This document shows positions 42,303-51,804 of a stretch of 64,000 nt of DNA, piece by piece. The DNA comes from Sphingobium fluviale. GTDB taxonomy: Bacteria > Pseudomonadota > Alphaproteobacteria > Sphingomonadales > Sphingomonadaceae. Position 1 is the stretch's first letter. The number at the start of each line of letters is the position of its first letter. The position numbers and the translations under genes were made by a program. The stretch is from contig NZ_SBKP01000005.1 of the NCBI RefSeq assembly GCF_004122115.1, forward strand, positions 1-64,000, given 5' to 3'. The notes beneath the pieces are model-generated. The model ran no database searches and was not told the origin of the DNA. It saw nothing but the letters and a program-made list of their open reading frames with translations.

Positions 42303-43276
42303 GCGCCGAGCAGGTCCGCCGGGTTGGCCTGCGCGTAGAAATCGAGGCGTCTGAGGTAGGCGAGCGGATCCTTGCGCGTTACCAGCGCGTCCGCCGGCGT
42401 GTTGATCCAGTCATAGGCGCGGGTGAGCAAAAAGCGCAGCGCCGCGCCCCGGCACAGGATCGGGAAGGCAGCGCGCTCGGCTTGCGAAAGCCCGTGGGCC
42501 ACCGTGTAGCCGCGCACCAGCGAAGCGCCCCGCGCCGCGTGATACGCCCCGCCGTCCGCCGCAAAGCACCACGCGCCGTGCATGATCGCCAGATCATAGG
42601 CGCGGATGTCTGTGCAGCTGAAGTAGAAGTCGATGAGGCCGGTGACGGCGTCTCCGCTCATCAGCACATTGTCCGGGAACAGATCGGCATGGATCACGCC
42701 GCGCTCCAGCGCGTTCGGCCAGTGCGCATCGAGGAAGGCCAGCTCCTGCGTCACCCGCGCGGCGAGGCCGGGGGCGATGTCATCCAGATGCGTGCCGCAT
42801 TTGTCGGCAAGATCGTGCCAGCCGGGGAGGTCGAGCGCGTTGCGCCGCTCCTGCGCGAAGCCTTCGCTCGCGCGGTGCAGCTCGCCCATCGCGCGGCCTG
42901 CGGCGAGGCACTGGGCGGGGGTCGGCTCCGTCACCGAGATGCCGGAGAGGAACTCGATCAGGCAGGCGGGCCGCCCGGCGAGCTGTTGCAGCTTTTGGCC
43001 CTCGCGGTCCGCGATGAAGCGGGGCACCTTGCAGCCGTTCGCACCGAGATGATCGAGCAGGTCCATGAAGAAGGGCAGGTCCGCCTCGTCCACGCGCTTT
43101 TCATAGAGGGTGAGGATGAAGCGCTCCGACGCGCCGTTCGCCCGGCGGGTTTCCAGCATATAGTTGCTGTTCTCCACCCCCTCGGCAATGCCCTTGGCGG
43201 AGACGAGCTCGCCGGTGTCGTAGCGGGTGAGGAAAGCGGCCATTTCCTCTGAAGGGACGTGGGTATACACCGCCAC
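42299..43276 (-). CDS. thrB: Homoserine kinase (ThrB, APH-fold type)
   Basis: The 325-aa kinase phosphorylates homoserine in threonine synthesis. It belongs to the choline/aminoglycoside-kinase-like ThrB of proteobacteria: [11 protein letters not shown] for nucleotide binding, the catalytic loop [13 protein letters not shown] and metal-binding [15 protein letters not shown]. The N-terminal [16 protein letters not shown] is typical. It starts 1 nt after the end of ispH on the minus strand and overlaps rnhA. Confidence 0.95.
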   Translation of the reverse strand: MAVYTHVPSEEMAAFLTRYDTGELVSAKGIAEGVENSNYMLETRRANGASERFILTLYEKRVDEADLPFFMDLLDHLGANGCKVPRFIADREGQKLQQLAGRPACLIEFLSGISVTEPTPAQCLAAGRAMGELHRASEGFAQERRNALDLPGWHDLADKCGTHLDDIAPGLAARVTQELAFLDAHWPNALERGVIHADLFPDNVLMSGDAVTGLIDFYFSCTDIRAYDLAIMHGAWCFAADGGAYHAARGASLVRGYTVAHGLSQAERAAFPILCRGAALRFLLTRAYDWINTPADALVTRKDPLAYLRRLDFYAQANPADLLGA

Positions 43277-43277
43277 C

Positions 43278-44249
43278 TTATGCTACCTCCAATCCCTTGG
43301 GCAGCTTGAAGGAGATGTTCTCTCGCGCGGTTTCCACGGTGCGCTCAGTGACGGCGTAGCGCGTACCGAGCGCGTCCACCACTTCGCGCACCAGCACTTC
43401 CGGCGCGGAGGCGCCCGCGGTGATGCCCAAGGTGCGCACACCCTCCAGCCAGCCGAAATCGATCTCCGCTCCGCGCTGGATAAGCTGTGCCTTCGCACCG
43501 GCGCGTTCGGCACATTCGACGAGGCGGAGCGAGTTGGAGCTGTTGGGCGCGCCGATCACCAGCACGGCGTCGCACTCCTGCGCCATCGCCTTTACCGCCG
43601 CCTGCCGGTTGGATGTTGCATAGCAGATATCCTCGCCCTTGGGCGCGACGATATCGGGGAAGCGCGCTTCCAATATGGCGATGATCGCGGCGGTATCATC
43701 AACAGAGAGCGTGGTCTGGGTGAGATAGCCGAGATTGGCGGGGTCTGCGGGCTGGATCGCGCGGGCGTCGTCCTCGGTCTCGATCAGGGTCATGCTGCCA
43801 TCCGGCACCTGGCCGAAGGTGCCGACAACCTCCGGGTGGCCCTTGTGCCCGATGAACAAGATGTGCCGCCCGGCCTCTACCTGCCGCTCCGCCTGCCGGT
43901 GAACCTTGGAGACGAGCGGGCAGGTGGCATCGAGATAATCGAGGCCGCGATCCTCGGCCGCTGCCGGAACCGACTTGGGTACGCCATGGGCCGAAAACAC
44001 CACCGGTACGCCGTCCGGCACCTCGTCCAGCTCCTCGACGAACACTGCGCCCTTGGCTTTGAGGCTATCGACCACGAAACGATTGTGGACGATCTCGTGC
44101 CGCACATAAACCGGCGCGCCATATTTCTCCAGCGCGCGCTCGACGATGATGATCGCGCGGTCCACCCCGGCGCAAAAGCCGCGCGGCGCGGCAATCAACA
44201 GAGCAAGCGGTGGCAGGGTCGAAGCGGCATCGGTCATAGCTTGAGCCAT
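43278..44249 (-). CDS. ispH: 4-hydroxy-3-methylbut-2-enyl diphosphate reductase (IspH)
   Basis: The 323-aa iron-sulfur enzyme makes IPP and DMAPP in the last step of the MEP pathway. The three cluster cysteines lie in [24 protein letters not shown] and [12 protein letters not shown]. Further motifs are [28 protein letters not shown] and TQTTLSVD, together with NSSNSLRL. The ATG 12 nt downstream is an alternative start. It is first in an ispH-thrB-rnhA operon and divergent from the lipoprotein gene. Confidence 0.97.
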   Translation of the reverse strand: MAQAMTDAASTLPPLALLIAAPRGFCAGVDRAIIIVERALEKYGAPVYVRHEIVHNRFVVDSLKAKGAVFVEELDEVPDGVPVVFSAHGVPKSVPAAAEDRGLDYLDATCPLVSKVHRQAERQVEAGRHILFIGHKGHPEVVGTFGQVPDGSMTLIETEDDARAIQPADPANLGYLTQTTLSVDDTAAIIAILEARFPDIVAPKGEDICYATSNRQAAVKAMAQECDAVLVIGAPNSSNSLRLVECAERAGAKAQLIQRGAEIDFGWLEGVRTLGITAGASAPEVLVREVVDALGTRYAVTERTVETARENISFKLPKGLEVA

Positions 44250-44362
44250 TAGGGAGGATTGGGTTGGAAGGCTAGTGCTATGCTGCGCAATCTGCGCGCT
44301 TTGTGTTGCGCGGTTGGCGCAGGGTCGATAAGAAGCCGGTTCTTACCGCCGAAGGAAATTCC

Positions 44363-45019
44363 GTGACACCAGCTTGCCACCCCTTGAGGACCCTCTCGAT
44401 TGCCGCTGTCGCGCTGCTCGCGCTGGGCGCATGTTCCAGAAAGGGCGATCTTGATGAAACCGGCGGCATCATTGCCGTGCGGAGCGCCTGCCCGGTGGCG
44501 GCGATCCCCGCGCACACCGGCGATGTGACGCTGTTCAACCCGGCAGGCAGCACGGATGCCGCCGCGATCGATGTGGTGGCGAGCATGACCAATCTGCGCT
44601 CGACCTGTTCCGAAACGGCGGATCAGTTTTACACCGAGGCGACCTTCGATGTGCAGGCGAGCCGGCGCGATGCCAGTCAAGCGCGCGAAGTGGACCTGCC
44701 TTATTATTCCGTCGTCGTGCGCGGCGGCAACGCGGTGATCGCCAAGCGTGTCGGCACCGTGCGCCTGAGCTTTGCCGCCGGGCAAACTCGCGCGCAGGCG
44801 TCTGCCAAGGCGGCGTCTTATGTTGACCGCGCGCAGGCCGCGCTGCCTGCCGATGTGCAACGCAAGATCACGCAGAAGCGCAAATCGGGCGAAGAAGACG
44901 CAGCGATCGATCCCTTCACCCTGCCAGAGGTCAAGGCAGCATTGCAGCGAACCAGCTTTGAGCTGCTGGTGGGATTCAACCTGAGCCCAGAGCAGTTCAA
45001 ATATAACGCTACCAGATAG
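44363..45019 (+). CDS. Putative lipoprotein of unknown function
   Basis: GTG 44363 with AAGGAA a few bases upstream gives 218 aa; an earlier GTG (44303) lacks a site. A type II signal (TLSIAAVALLALGAC) anchors the protein to a membrane. The mature part has repeated beta segments (SVVVRGGNAVIAKRVGTVRLSF) and an unusual KITQKRKSGEEDAAI linker. No family is named. It is divergent from ispH. Confidence 0.8.
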   Translation: MTPACHPLRTLSIAAVALLALGACSRKGDLDETGGIIAVRSACPVAAIPAHTGDVTLFNPAGSTDAAAIDVVASMTNLRSTCSETADQFYTEATFDVQASRRDASQAREVDLPYYSVVVRGGNAVIAKRVGTVRLSFAAGQTRAQASAKAASYVDRAQAALPADVQRKITQKRKSGEEDAAIDPFTLPEVKAALQRTSFELLVGFNLSPEQFKYNATR

Positions 45020-45031
45020 ACGTTCTCCGAT

Positions 45032-45120
45032 CCGTCACCCTGAACTTGTTTCAGGGTCCATTTCTCCGCTAAGTGCGGCGCCAAGAGGCATGATGGATGC
45101 TGAACCAGGTTCAGCATGAC
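45032..45120. repeat. Paired hairpin repeat (CCCTGAACTTGTTTCAGGG), copy 1
   Basis: A first hairpin, CCCTGAACTTGTTTCAGGG, is followed about 45 nt later by ATGCTGAACCAGGTTCAGCAT in inverted order. The same composite appears at 47678-47765 with the ATG/CAT and CCC/GGG arms swapped. It is a REP/BIME-like element of the type common in sphingomonads. Confidence 0.85.
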
Positions 45121-45177
45121 CATCACCGCTTCAATGTTCGTCCTTGACGATGACCAAATGTTAGTAAGGGTTAAGCT

Positions 45178-46905
45178 TTGACACTCTACGTTCGTTTTGC
45201 CGCGCATATGGACGCCCTGCTCGATGGCATGATCGCCGCCGGGGAGCTGCCCGCCGAGATTAACCGCAAGGCCGTGACGGTCGAGCCGCCGCGCGATGCG
45301 AGCCACGGCGATCTTGCCACCAACGCCGCGATGGTGCTCGCCAAGCCTGCCGGGCTGAACCCGCGCGCGCTGGCCGAAACGATTGCCGCGCGGCTGGAGG
45401 CGCTCCCGGAGGTTGAGAGCGTGTCCATCGCCGGGCCGGGCTTCATCAACATGAGCCTGACGCCTGAGACATGGGCGGAGGAGCTGCGCGCCATTGCAGA
45501 GCAAGGTGCGGACTATGGCAAGTCGGGCAGCGGCGCGGGCGTCACGGTCAATGTCGAATATGTCTCCGCCAACCCCACGGGGCCGATGCACATGGGGCAT
45601 TGCCGGGGCGCGGTGGTGGGCGATGCGCTCGCGACCCTGCTGGAGGCTGTCGGCCACAAGGTGACCCGCGAATATTATATCAACGATGCGGGCGGGCAGG
45701 TCGATGTGCTCGCGCGCTCGGTGCATCTGCGTTACCGCGAGGCGCTGGGCGAGGATGTCGGCGAAATACCCGAAGGCCTGTATCCCGGCGATTATCTGGT
45801 GCCGGTCGGGCAGGCGCTCGCCGCCGAATTTGAGTGCCGCTATGTCGGCGCCCCGGAAGCCGATTGGCTCGCCCTGTTCCGCACCCGCGCGGTGGCGGCG
45901 ATGATGGAGATGATCCGCTCAGACCTCGCGCTGCTCGGCATCCATCATAACGTATTTTCCTCAGAGGCGGAATTGCAGGCGGCGGGCAAGCCCGAAGCCG
46001 CCGAGGCGTGGCTGCGCGCGCATGATCTCGTCTATGATGGCGTGCTGGAAGCGCCCAAGGGCGAGACGCCGGAGGATTGGGAGCCGGTTGAGCTGCCCTT
46101 GTTCCGCTCCACCAAGTTCGGCGACGATCAGGACCGGCCGATCAAGAAATCCAACGGCAGCTGGACCTATTTCGGCGCGGACATGGCCTATCATTACCAG
46201 AAAGCACAGAGCGCCGATCAGCTTATCGACATTTGGGGCGCGGACCACGCGGGGACGGTGAAGCGCATCCAGGCGGCGGTCGCGGCGCTGACGGAAGGCA
46301 AGGCGCGCTTCGACGTGAAGCTGGTGCAGATGGTGCGCCTGCTGCGCGATGGGGAGCCGGTGAAGATGTCCAAGCGCGCGGGCAACTTCGTCACGCTCGC
46401 CGATGTGGTGCGCGAGGTCGGCAAGGACGTGGTGCGCTTTACGATGCTGACCCGCAAGGCAGATGCGCAGATGGACTTCGATTTCGCCAAGGTGGTGGAG
46501 GCATCGAAGGACAATCCGGTGTTCTATGTGCAATATGCCCATGCGCGCATCGCCTCTTTGGGCAGGCGGGCGGCAGAGGCGGGCGTGGTGCTAACCGATC
46601 CCGACTTGTCCCGCCTTGGGACGGAGGAGCTGGCGCTCGTCAAACTTGCAGCGCAATATCCGCGCGTGGTCGAGGCCGCCGCGCAGGCGCGCGAGCCGCA
46701 CAGAATCGCCTTTTTTCTAGGAGATTTGGCCGCTGCGTTCCACGGGTGGTGGAACATGGGCAACGATGATGCAGCGCGGCGAATAATCGTGGTTAACGAC
46801 CCTGAAGTTACATCTGTAAGGCTTTTCTTGGCGCGTCAAATCGGGCAGATTGTCCGCAATGGCCTCGCCCTCATGGGAGTGGAGGCGCTTTCGGAGTTGC
46901 AGTGA
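45178..46905 (+). CDS. argS: Arginyl-tRNA synthetase
   Basis: The 575-aa class I synthetase has the N-terminal Add1 domain, the HIGH-type motif as SANPTGPMHMGHCRGAVVG, KMSKRAGNFVTL as the KMSKS loop, and the DALR anticodon domain at the end (PHRIAFFLGDLAAAFHGWWN). It charges tRNA-Arg. A TTG start with AAGGG upstream gives the usual N-terminus; the next ATG is 30 nt downstream. The stop overlaps the SPOR gene start (TGATG). Confidence 0.96.
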   Translation: MTLYVRFAAHMDALLDGMIAAGELPAEINRKAVTVEPPRDASHGDLATNAAMVLAKPAGLNPRALAETIAARLEALPEVESVSIAGPGFINMSLTPETWAEELRAIAEQGADYGKSGSGAGVTVNVEYVSANPTGPMHMGHCRGAVVGDALATLLEAVGHKVTREYYINDAGGQVDVLARSVHLRYREALGEDVGEIPEGLYPGDYLVPVGQALAAEFECRYVGAPEADWLALFRTRAVAAMMEMIRSDLALLGIHHNVFSSEAELQAAGKPEAAEAWLRAHDLVYDGVLEAPKGETPEDWEPVELPLFRSTKFGDDQDRPIKKSNGSWTYFGADMAYHYQKAQSADQLIDIWGADHAGTVKRIQAAVAALTEGKARFDVKLVQMVRLLRDGEPVKMSKRAGNFVTLADVVREVGKDVVRFTMLTRKADAQMDFDFAKVVEASKDNPVFYVQYAHARIASLGRRAAEAGVVLTDPDLSRLGTEELALVKLAAQYPRVVEAAAQAREPHRIAFFLGDLAAAFHGWWNMGNDDAARRIIVVNDPEVTSVRLFLARQIGQIVRNGLALMGVEALSELQ

Positions 46906-47651
46906 TGGCGAACAATGGCATGAACGACACCCTCGCGCTTGACGATGAGGACCGTCTGCCATGGCTGGAGCCAGCCTATGAGGATGAAGGCGAGGACGAG
47001 GTTTCGCTGCTGCGGCTGGGTGCGCTGATCCTTGCCGGCCTTGCCCTGCTGGGGCTTTTGGTGGGCGCGGTGTACATGATCCGCAACCACCTGACCGAGC
47101 AGGAAGAGCCGCAGGTGCTGACCGCGCCCAAGGGCGATTACAAGGTGCCCGCAAAGAGCGCGGACGCCAAGAAGTTTCAGGGCGAAGGCGACGAGAGCTT
47201 CGCCGCGAGCGAGGGGCAAGAGCGCGGCGGCGTGATCGACCCGACCAAGCTGCCTGAAGCGCCGATGGCCACAACCGCCAGCGCGGGCGCTGCCGCCGCA
47301 GGGGCGAAGCCGTCCGCGCCGGTTTTGAGCGGCCCGAAGGTCGTCATGCCCGTCTCCAAGCTGGGTCAGCCGCAGGCGGCGCCCAAGCCATCCGCCCCTG
47401 CCGCACCCGCCCCTGCCAAGGCTGGCGGCCCGATGATCCAGCTCGGCGCTTATGGTAGCGAGGCGCTCGCGAAATCGAGCTGGACGCGCCTTGCCAAGCG
47501 CTTCGATTACCTCGGTGCGCTCACCTATCATATCGAGCCTGTGACGGTGAACGGCACCCAATATTATCGCCTCCGCGCCGCTACCCCGCAGGCGGGCATA
47601 TTGTGCGGCAAGCTTAAGGTGGCGGGCGAGGGCTGTATGGTGGTGAACTGA
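46905..47651 (+). CDS. SPOR-domain membrane protein
   Basis: ATG 46905 overlaps the argS stop. The 248-aa protein has an acidic cytoplasmic N-terminus, one transmembrane helix (about 38-60), a long Ala/Pro/Lys-rich periplasmic linker, and a C-terminal SPOR domain of about 75 residues (MIQLGAYGSEALAKSSWTRLAKRF). SPOR domains bind septal peptidoglycan lacking stem peptides, so a role at the division site is likely. The order argS - SPOR - nagZ - scpA is characteristic of alphaproteobacteria. Confidence 0.92.
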   Translation: MANNGMNDTLALDDEDRLPWLEPAYEDEGEDEVSLLRLGALILAGLALLGLLVGAVYMIRNHLTEQEEPQVLTAPKGDYKVPAKSADAKKFQGEGDESFAASEGQERGGVIDPTKLPEAPMATTASAGAAAAGAKPSAPVLSGPKVVMPVSKLGQPQAAPKPSAPAAPAPAKAGGPMIQLGAYGSEALAKSSWTRLAKRFDYLGALTYHIEPVTVNGTQYYRLRAATPQAGILCGKLKVAGEGCMVVN

Positions 47652-47677
47652 GGCGCGGATTTCGCTTTCAATCATTC

Positions 47678-47765
47678 GTCATGCTGAACTTGTTTCAGCA
47701 TCCATCTCGCCTCACAAATATTCGACCCCGACGATGGATGGACCCTGAAACAAGTTCAGGGTGAC
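47678..47765. repeat. Paired hairpin repeat, copy 2 (swapped arms)
   Basis: ATGCTGAACTTGTTTCAGCAT is followed by CCCTGAAACAAGTTCAGGG and the GTGACG edge. Relative to copy 1 at 45032 the terminal triplets are exchanged, yet each hairpin stays base paired. The conservation of pairing and not of sequence supports a structured element. Confidence 0.85.
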
Positions 47766-47847
47766 GACTCCTGATGGCGCGCGGTTCGCTTGTCGAACTG
47801 ATGCATTCCCCCTTCCCCCCGGCACCCGCCCCCGCTAGTCTCCGCCC

Positions 47848-48858
47848 ATGAAGCCGGTGATTTTCGGAATAGCGGGGGACAGCCTCAGCGCGGAGGAGCG
47901 CGCGTTTTTTCGCGAGGCGGAGCCTGCGGGCTATATTCTGTTCAAGCGCAACTGCGTGGACAAGGCGCAGGTGCGCGCCTTGACGGACGATCTGCGCGGG
48001 CTGCACGGGCGCGACGACTTGGCTATCATGATCGATCAGGAGGGCGGGCGCGTGGCGCGGATGCAGCCGCCCGTCTGGCCTGCCTTCCCAGCCATGCAGC
48101 GGTTCGATGCGCTCTATGATGTCGCGCCCTCATCGGCGATGATGGCGGCGCGGTGGAATGCGCGGGCGATTGCGCAGACCTTGCGCGAAGTCGGCATCAA
48201 TGTCGATGCGCTCCCCCTCCTCGATGTGCGGCAGGAGGGAGCGTCCGACATCATGGGCGACCGGACTCTGGGTACGGAGCCGATGCGCGTCGCGGCGCTG
48301 GGCCGCGCGGTGCTGGAAGGCTTGGGCGAGGGCGGCGTGATCGGCATCGTCAAGCATATGCCGGGGCATGGCCGGGCAAGCGTTGACAGCCATCATGATC
48401 TGCCGACCGTCACCGCCGACTCGGCGGCGCTGGAGAGCGACTTGGAGCCGTTCATTCGCCTGAAGGGCGCGCCGATGGGGATGACCGCGCATATCGTCTA
48501 CACCGCCTGGGATGCGGAACGGCCCGCGAGTCTCTCTCCGGTGGTCATCGAGCAGATCATCCGCCAGCGGATCGGGTTCGACGGGCTGCTCATGTCCGAC
48601 GATCTCGATATGAAGGCATTGCAGGGGGATATCCCATCCCTTGCGGCGGGTGTCGTGGCGGCGGGGTGCGACCTTGCGCTCAATTGCTGGGCGCGGATGG
48701 AGGATATGGTGGGGATCGCGAATGCGCTGTCCGATATTTCCGAGGTTTCGCGCGCGCGGCTCGACCGGGCGATGGCGGGCGCTGGGCAAGTGACAGACGA
48801 TGTGCCGCTGGACGACATGCTCGCGCAGCGGGATGCGCTGCTGGGGGTGATGGCCTGA
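47848..48858 (+). CDS. nagZ: Beta-N-acetylhexosaminidase (NagZ)
   Basis: The 336-aa family 3 glycoside hydrolase removes GlcNAc from anhydro-muropeptides in peptidoglycan recycling. IDQEGGRVARM, GIVKHMPGHGRASVDSH (the mobile loop with catalytic His) and LLMSDDLDMKAL (nucleophile Asp) are intact. No signal peptide, so cytoplasmic as usual. The stop overlaps the scpA start (TGATG). Confidence 0.95.
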   Translation: MKPVIFGIAGDSLSAEERAFFREAEPAGYILFKRNCVDKAQVRALTDDLRGLHGRDDLAIMIDQEGGRVARMQPPVWPAFPAMQRFDALYDVAPSSAMMAARWNARAIAQTLREVGINVDALPLLDVRQEGASDIMGDRTLGTEPMRVAALGRAVLEGLGEGGVIGIVKHMPGHGRASVDSHHDLPTVTADSAALESDLEPFIRLKGAPMGMTAHIVYTAWDAERPASLSPVVIEQIIRQRIGFDGLLMSDDLDMKALQGDIPSLAAGVVAAGCDLALNCWARMEDMVGIANALSDISEVSRARLDRAMAGAGQVTDDVPLDDMLAQRDALLGVMA

Positions 48859-49673
48859 TGGCGGGGCGCGAGGAAGCGCAAGACCTGTTCGCGCCGCCCC
48901 GCGCTGCGGAGGATGTGCTCACCTTGAGCTTCGATAGCTGGGAAGGGCCGCTCGACCTGCTGCTCACCCTCGCGCGCGGGCAGAAGGTGGACCTGAAGCA
49001 GATTTCGATCCTCGCGCTGGTCGAGCAATATCTGGCGTTCATATCCGGCGCGAAGGCGCTGAAGCTGGAGCTGGCCGCCGACTATCTGGTGATGGCGGCG
49101 TGGCTGGCGTACCTCAAATCCGCGCTGCTGCTGCCCAAGGCGATGCAGGAGGAGCCAAGCCCGGAAGAGCTGGCGCTCAGGCTGCACCTGAGGCTCCAGA
49201 GGCTTTCCGCGATGCGTGATGCCGGTGCGCGCCTGCTGGGGCGGGACCGGCTGGGGCGCGATGTGTTCGCGCGTGGTGCGCCGGAGGGGTTGCGCGTCGA
49301 CAAAAAGGCGCTGTGGCAGGCAAGCCTCTATGATCTGGTCGCGGCATACGGCCAGGTGAAGGCGCGCACCGCACCGGTGGTGCATATCGTCTCCCGCCGC
49401 CCGGTGATGAGCCTTGACGAGGCAATCGTGCGGGTGGGCAGGCTGGTGGGCGTGCGGCTCGATTGGGCGCGGCTGGAGAGTTTCCTGCCCGATGGCGTCG
49501 TGGGCGCGCTGGGGCGGTCGGCACTGGCATCGAGCTTTGTCGCGATGCTGGAGCTGGCGCGGCAGGGCCGGGTAGACATCAGGCAGGAAGGCATGTTCGC
49601 GCCTATCTTCCTGCGCGCCTCCGGGGCTGATGGGGTTGAGGCGGGCGATATGCTGGAGGAGGCGGAGGCATGA
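48858..49673 (+). CDS. scpA: Segregation and condensation protein A
   Basis: The ATG at 48858 is chosen since it overlaps the nagZ stop; an open frame further upstream has no protein character. The 271-aa kleisin subunit links Smc heads. SFDSWEGPLDLLLTLARGQKVDL and VEQYLAFI at the N-terminus and a winged-helix C-terminus (FVAMLELARQGRVDIRQEGMF) are typical. It overlaps scpB by 4 nt and acts with it in chromosome compaction. Confidence 0.94.
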   Translation: MAGREEAQDLFAPPRAAEDVLTLSFDSWEGPLDLLLTLARGQKVDLKQISILALVEQYLAFISGAKALKLELAADYLVMAAWLAYLKSALLLPKAMQEEPSPEELALRLHLRLQRLSAMRDAGARLLGRDRLGRDVFARGAPEGLRVDKKALWQASLYDLVAAYGQVKARTAPVVHIVSRRPVMSLDEAIVRVGRLVGVRLDWARLESFLPDGVVGALGRSALASSFVAMLELARQGRVDIRQEGMFAPIFLRASGADGVEAGDMLEEAEA

Positions 49674-50287
49674 GCATGGATGCGCGCGAGGAACCCGATG
49701 ACCTCTCCCGCGCGCTGGAAGCCGCCTTGTTTGCCGCGACCGAGCCGATGAGCATCGCGCAGTTGCGGCAGATATTGGGCGATGCGCCGGATATTGCCGG
49801 AGCGCTCGCGGCGCTTGCGGCTGACTATGCCGGGCGGGGCGTCAATCTGGTGGAGCGGGGCGGGCGCTGGCATTTCCAGACCGCGCCGGACATGGCGCAC
49901 CTGCTTCGGCGCGACAGGCAAGAACCGCGCAAGCTGAGCCGGGCGGGCATGGAGACGCTCGCGATCATCGCGTATCATGAGCCGGTGAGCCGCGCGGAGA
50001 TAGAGGCGATCCGCGGCGTGCAGGTGGGCAAGGGCACGATAGACGTGCTGATGGAGGCGGGCTGGGTGCGCCCCGCCGGGCGGCGCGAGGTGCCGGGCAG
50101 GCCGCTCATCTATGCCACCACGCCCGATTTCCTGACGCATTTCGGGCTGGAAAGCCGCCGCGACTTGCCGGGTATAGACGATCTGCGCGCTGCCGGTCTG
50201 CTCGATCCCATCGATCTTGCGATAGATGGCCTGTTCGAGCGCGAAGAAGGCGATTCCGCGCTGGAAAACGAAGGCGAAGACGCCTAG
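49670..50287 (+). CDS. scpB: Segregation and condensation protein B
   Basis: The 205-aa partner of ScpA has the two winged helices of ScpB: LEAALFAATEPMSIAQLRQILG, then LSRAGMETLAIIAYHEPVSRAEIEAIRGV, and the ending PGRPLIYATTPDFLTHFGL. It forms a dimer that binds ScpA in the Smc complex. The start overlaps scpA (ATGA). tatA follows after 42 nt. Confidence 0.95.
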   Translation: MSMDAREEPDDLSRALEAALFAATEPMSIAQLRQILGDAPDIAGALAALAADYAGRGVNLVERGGRWHFQTAPDMAHLLRRDRQEPRKLSRAGMETLAIIAYHEPVSRAEIEAIRGVQVGKGTIDVLMEAGWVRPAGRREVPGRPLIYATTPDFLTHFGLESRRDLPGIDDLRAAGLLDPIDLAIDGLFEREEGDSALENEGEDA

Positions 50288-50329
50288 TGTATGGCGCTTG
50301 ATGGGGGTTTCGCCCTGAGGAGATATTAG

Positions 50330-50575
50330 ATGGGTTCGTTTTCGCTGATGCACTGGGTTCTGGTGGTGCTGGTTATCGTGCTGCTGTTTGGCGGCGGCCG
50401 GATTTCCGGGCTGATGGGCGATGTCGCCAAGGGCATCAAGGCGTTCAAGAAGGGCATGGCCGACGACGAGGATAGCGCCACGGCCGCGCGCCCGGCCACC
50501 CGTATCGAAGGCCAGTCTGCGCCGGATGTTTCCGCCACTGCCTCCACCACCAAGGACGAGCAGAAGCAGGCTTGA
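50330..50575 (+). CDS. tatA: Twin-arginine translocase subunit TatA
   Basis: The 81-aa protein has the TatA N-terminal membrane helix ([21 protein letters not shown]), the following amphipathic helix ([22 protein letters not shown]) and a flexible tail. TatA oligomers form the transport path for folded proteins. A GGAG site precedes the ATG. It begins the tatABC cluster. Confidence 0.95.
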   Translation: MGSFSLMHWVLVVLVIVLLFGGGRISGLMGDVAKGIKAFKKGMADDEDSATAARPATRIEGQSAPDVSATASTTKDEQKQA

Positions 50576-50610
50576 GCGCGCGCCGCTTCCTACGCACTGC
50601 GGTTTGACCC

Positions 50611-50985
50611 ATGTTTGACATTGGCTCCACCGAGCTGTTGCTCATCGTCATCGTTGCCGTCGTGGTCATTGGCCCGAAGGACTTGCCGCGCGCGCTTTAT
50701 AAGGTGGGGCAAATGCTCGGCAAGGCGCGGTCTATGTCGCGCCATTTCCGCTCTGGCATAGACGCGATGATCCGCGAGGCCGAGATGGAGGATCTGCAAA
50801 AAAAATGGGATGCCGACAACCGCCGGATTATGGAGCAGCATCCGCAGGTAGAAGCTGTGCAAGAGCCGGAATATGACGCATCGACGGTCATCGGATCGGC
50901 AAGCCTGCCCGCGCCGGAGGGAGAAGTGGGGGATGCGCCCGTGACGCCCGCCGCACCCGCAACCGCGTCGGAAAAGCCCGCATGA
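50611..50985 (+). CDS. tatB: Twin-arginine translocase subunit TatB
   Basis: The 124-aa protein begins MFDIGSTELLLIVIVAVVVIGPKDLPRAL, the standard TatB membrane helix with the GPKDLP hinge. A longer amphipathic helix (SRHFRSGIDAMIREAEMEDL) and an acidic/Pro-Ala tail follow. With TatC it forms the signal-peptide receptor. It overlaps tatC by 4 nt. Confidence 0.95.
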   Translation: MFDIGSTELLLIVIVAVVVIGPKDLPRALYKVGQMLGKARSMSRHFRSGIDAMIREAEMEDLQKKWDADNRRIMEQHPQVEAVQEPEYDASTVIGSASLPAPEGEVGDAPVTPAAPATASEKPA

Positions 50986-51764
50986 AGGATCTGGATGACA
51001 GCAAGGCGCCGCTGCTCGATCATCTGATCGAGCTGCGCAGCCGCCTGCTCAAGTGTGTGGTGGCGCTGGTGCTCGGCTTTGCGCTGTGCTTTTATTTTTC
51101 GGACACGCTGTTCGCCATTCTGGTGCATCCGTTGAAAGACGCCTTTGGTCCGGCGGGCGGCAAGCTTGTCTACACCAAGCTTTACGAGGCCTTTTTCGTG
51201 CAGGTGAAGGTGGCGCTGTTCGGCTCTTTCTTCCTCTCGTTCCCCATCATCGCCAACCAGCTCTGGGCGTTCGTCGCGCCCGGTCTTTACGCCAAGGAGA
51301 AGAAGGCGCTGCTGCCATTTTTGCTGGCGACTCCGGTGCTGTTCATCGCGGGCGCGAGCCTCGCCTATTTCGTGGTGATGCCGACCGCGTTTCACTTTTT
51401 CCTTCAATATCAGGGGACGAGCAGCGGCTTGCAGGTGGAAGCGTTGCCCAGTGCCGACGCCTATCTCGGCCTTGTGATGCAGTTCATCCTCGCGTTCGGC
51501 ATCTGCTTTTTGCTGCCGGTGCTTTTGATGCTGCTCAATCACGCCGGGCTGGTGACGCGCACGCAGCTTGTCGGGCTGCGCCGCTATATGATCGTGGTGG
51601 CGTTTATCGTGGCGGCGGTGCTGACGCCGCCCGATGTCGTGTCTCAGCTCATGCTCGCTGTGCCGCTGGTGCTGCTCTATGAGCTGGCGCTGATCGCGAT
51701 GTGGTTTACCGATCGCAAACGGGGCGCGGAAGACAAGGCATTGGCGGTTTCTGAAAAAGGTTGA
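50982..51764 (+). CDS. tatC: Twin-arginine translocase subunit TatC
   Basis: The 260-aa polytopic protein has six membrane helices. LLDHLIELRSRLLKCVVALV at the N-terminus, PLKDAF, the FVAPGLYAKEKKALLPF loop and GICFLLPVLLMLLNHAGLV are typical. TatC recognises the RR signal peptide. It is the end of the scpA-scpB-tatABC run and a good terminator follows at once. Confidence 0.95.
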   Translation: MKDLDDSKAPLLDHLIELRSRLLKCVVALVLGFALCFYFSDTLFAILVHPLKDAFGPAGGKLVYTKLYEAFFVQVKVALFGSFFLSFPIIANQLWAFVAPGLYAKEKKALLPFLLATPVLFIAGASLAYFVVMPTAFHFFLQYQGTSSGLQVEALPSADAYLGLVMQFILAFGICFLLPVLLMLLNHAGLVTRTQLVGLRRYMIVVAFIVAAVLTPPDVVSQLMLAVPLVLLYELALIAMWFTDRKRGAEDKALAVSEKG

Positions 51765-51804
51765 GCCCGGAACGCGGCTTGGGGGTGTGCGCTCCGGGCT
51801 CTTG
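51763..51804 (+). terminator. Terminator after tatC
   Basis: GAGCCCGGA (51763-51771) pairs with TCCGGGCTC (51793-51801), and CGC/GCG extend the stem inside. CTTGTTT follows. It begins within the tatC stop codon. Confidence 0.75.
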
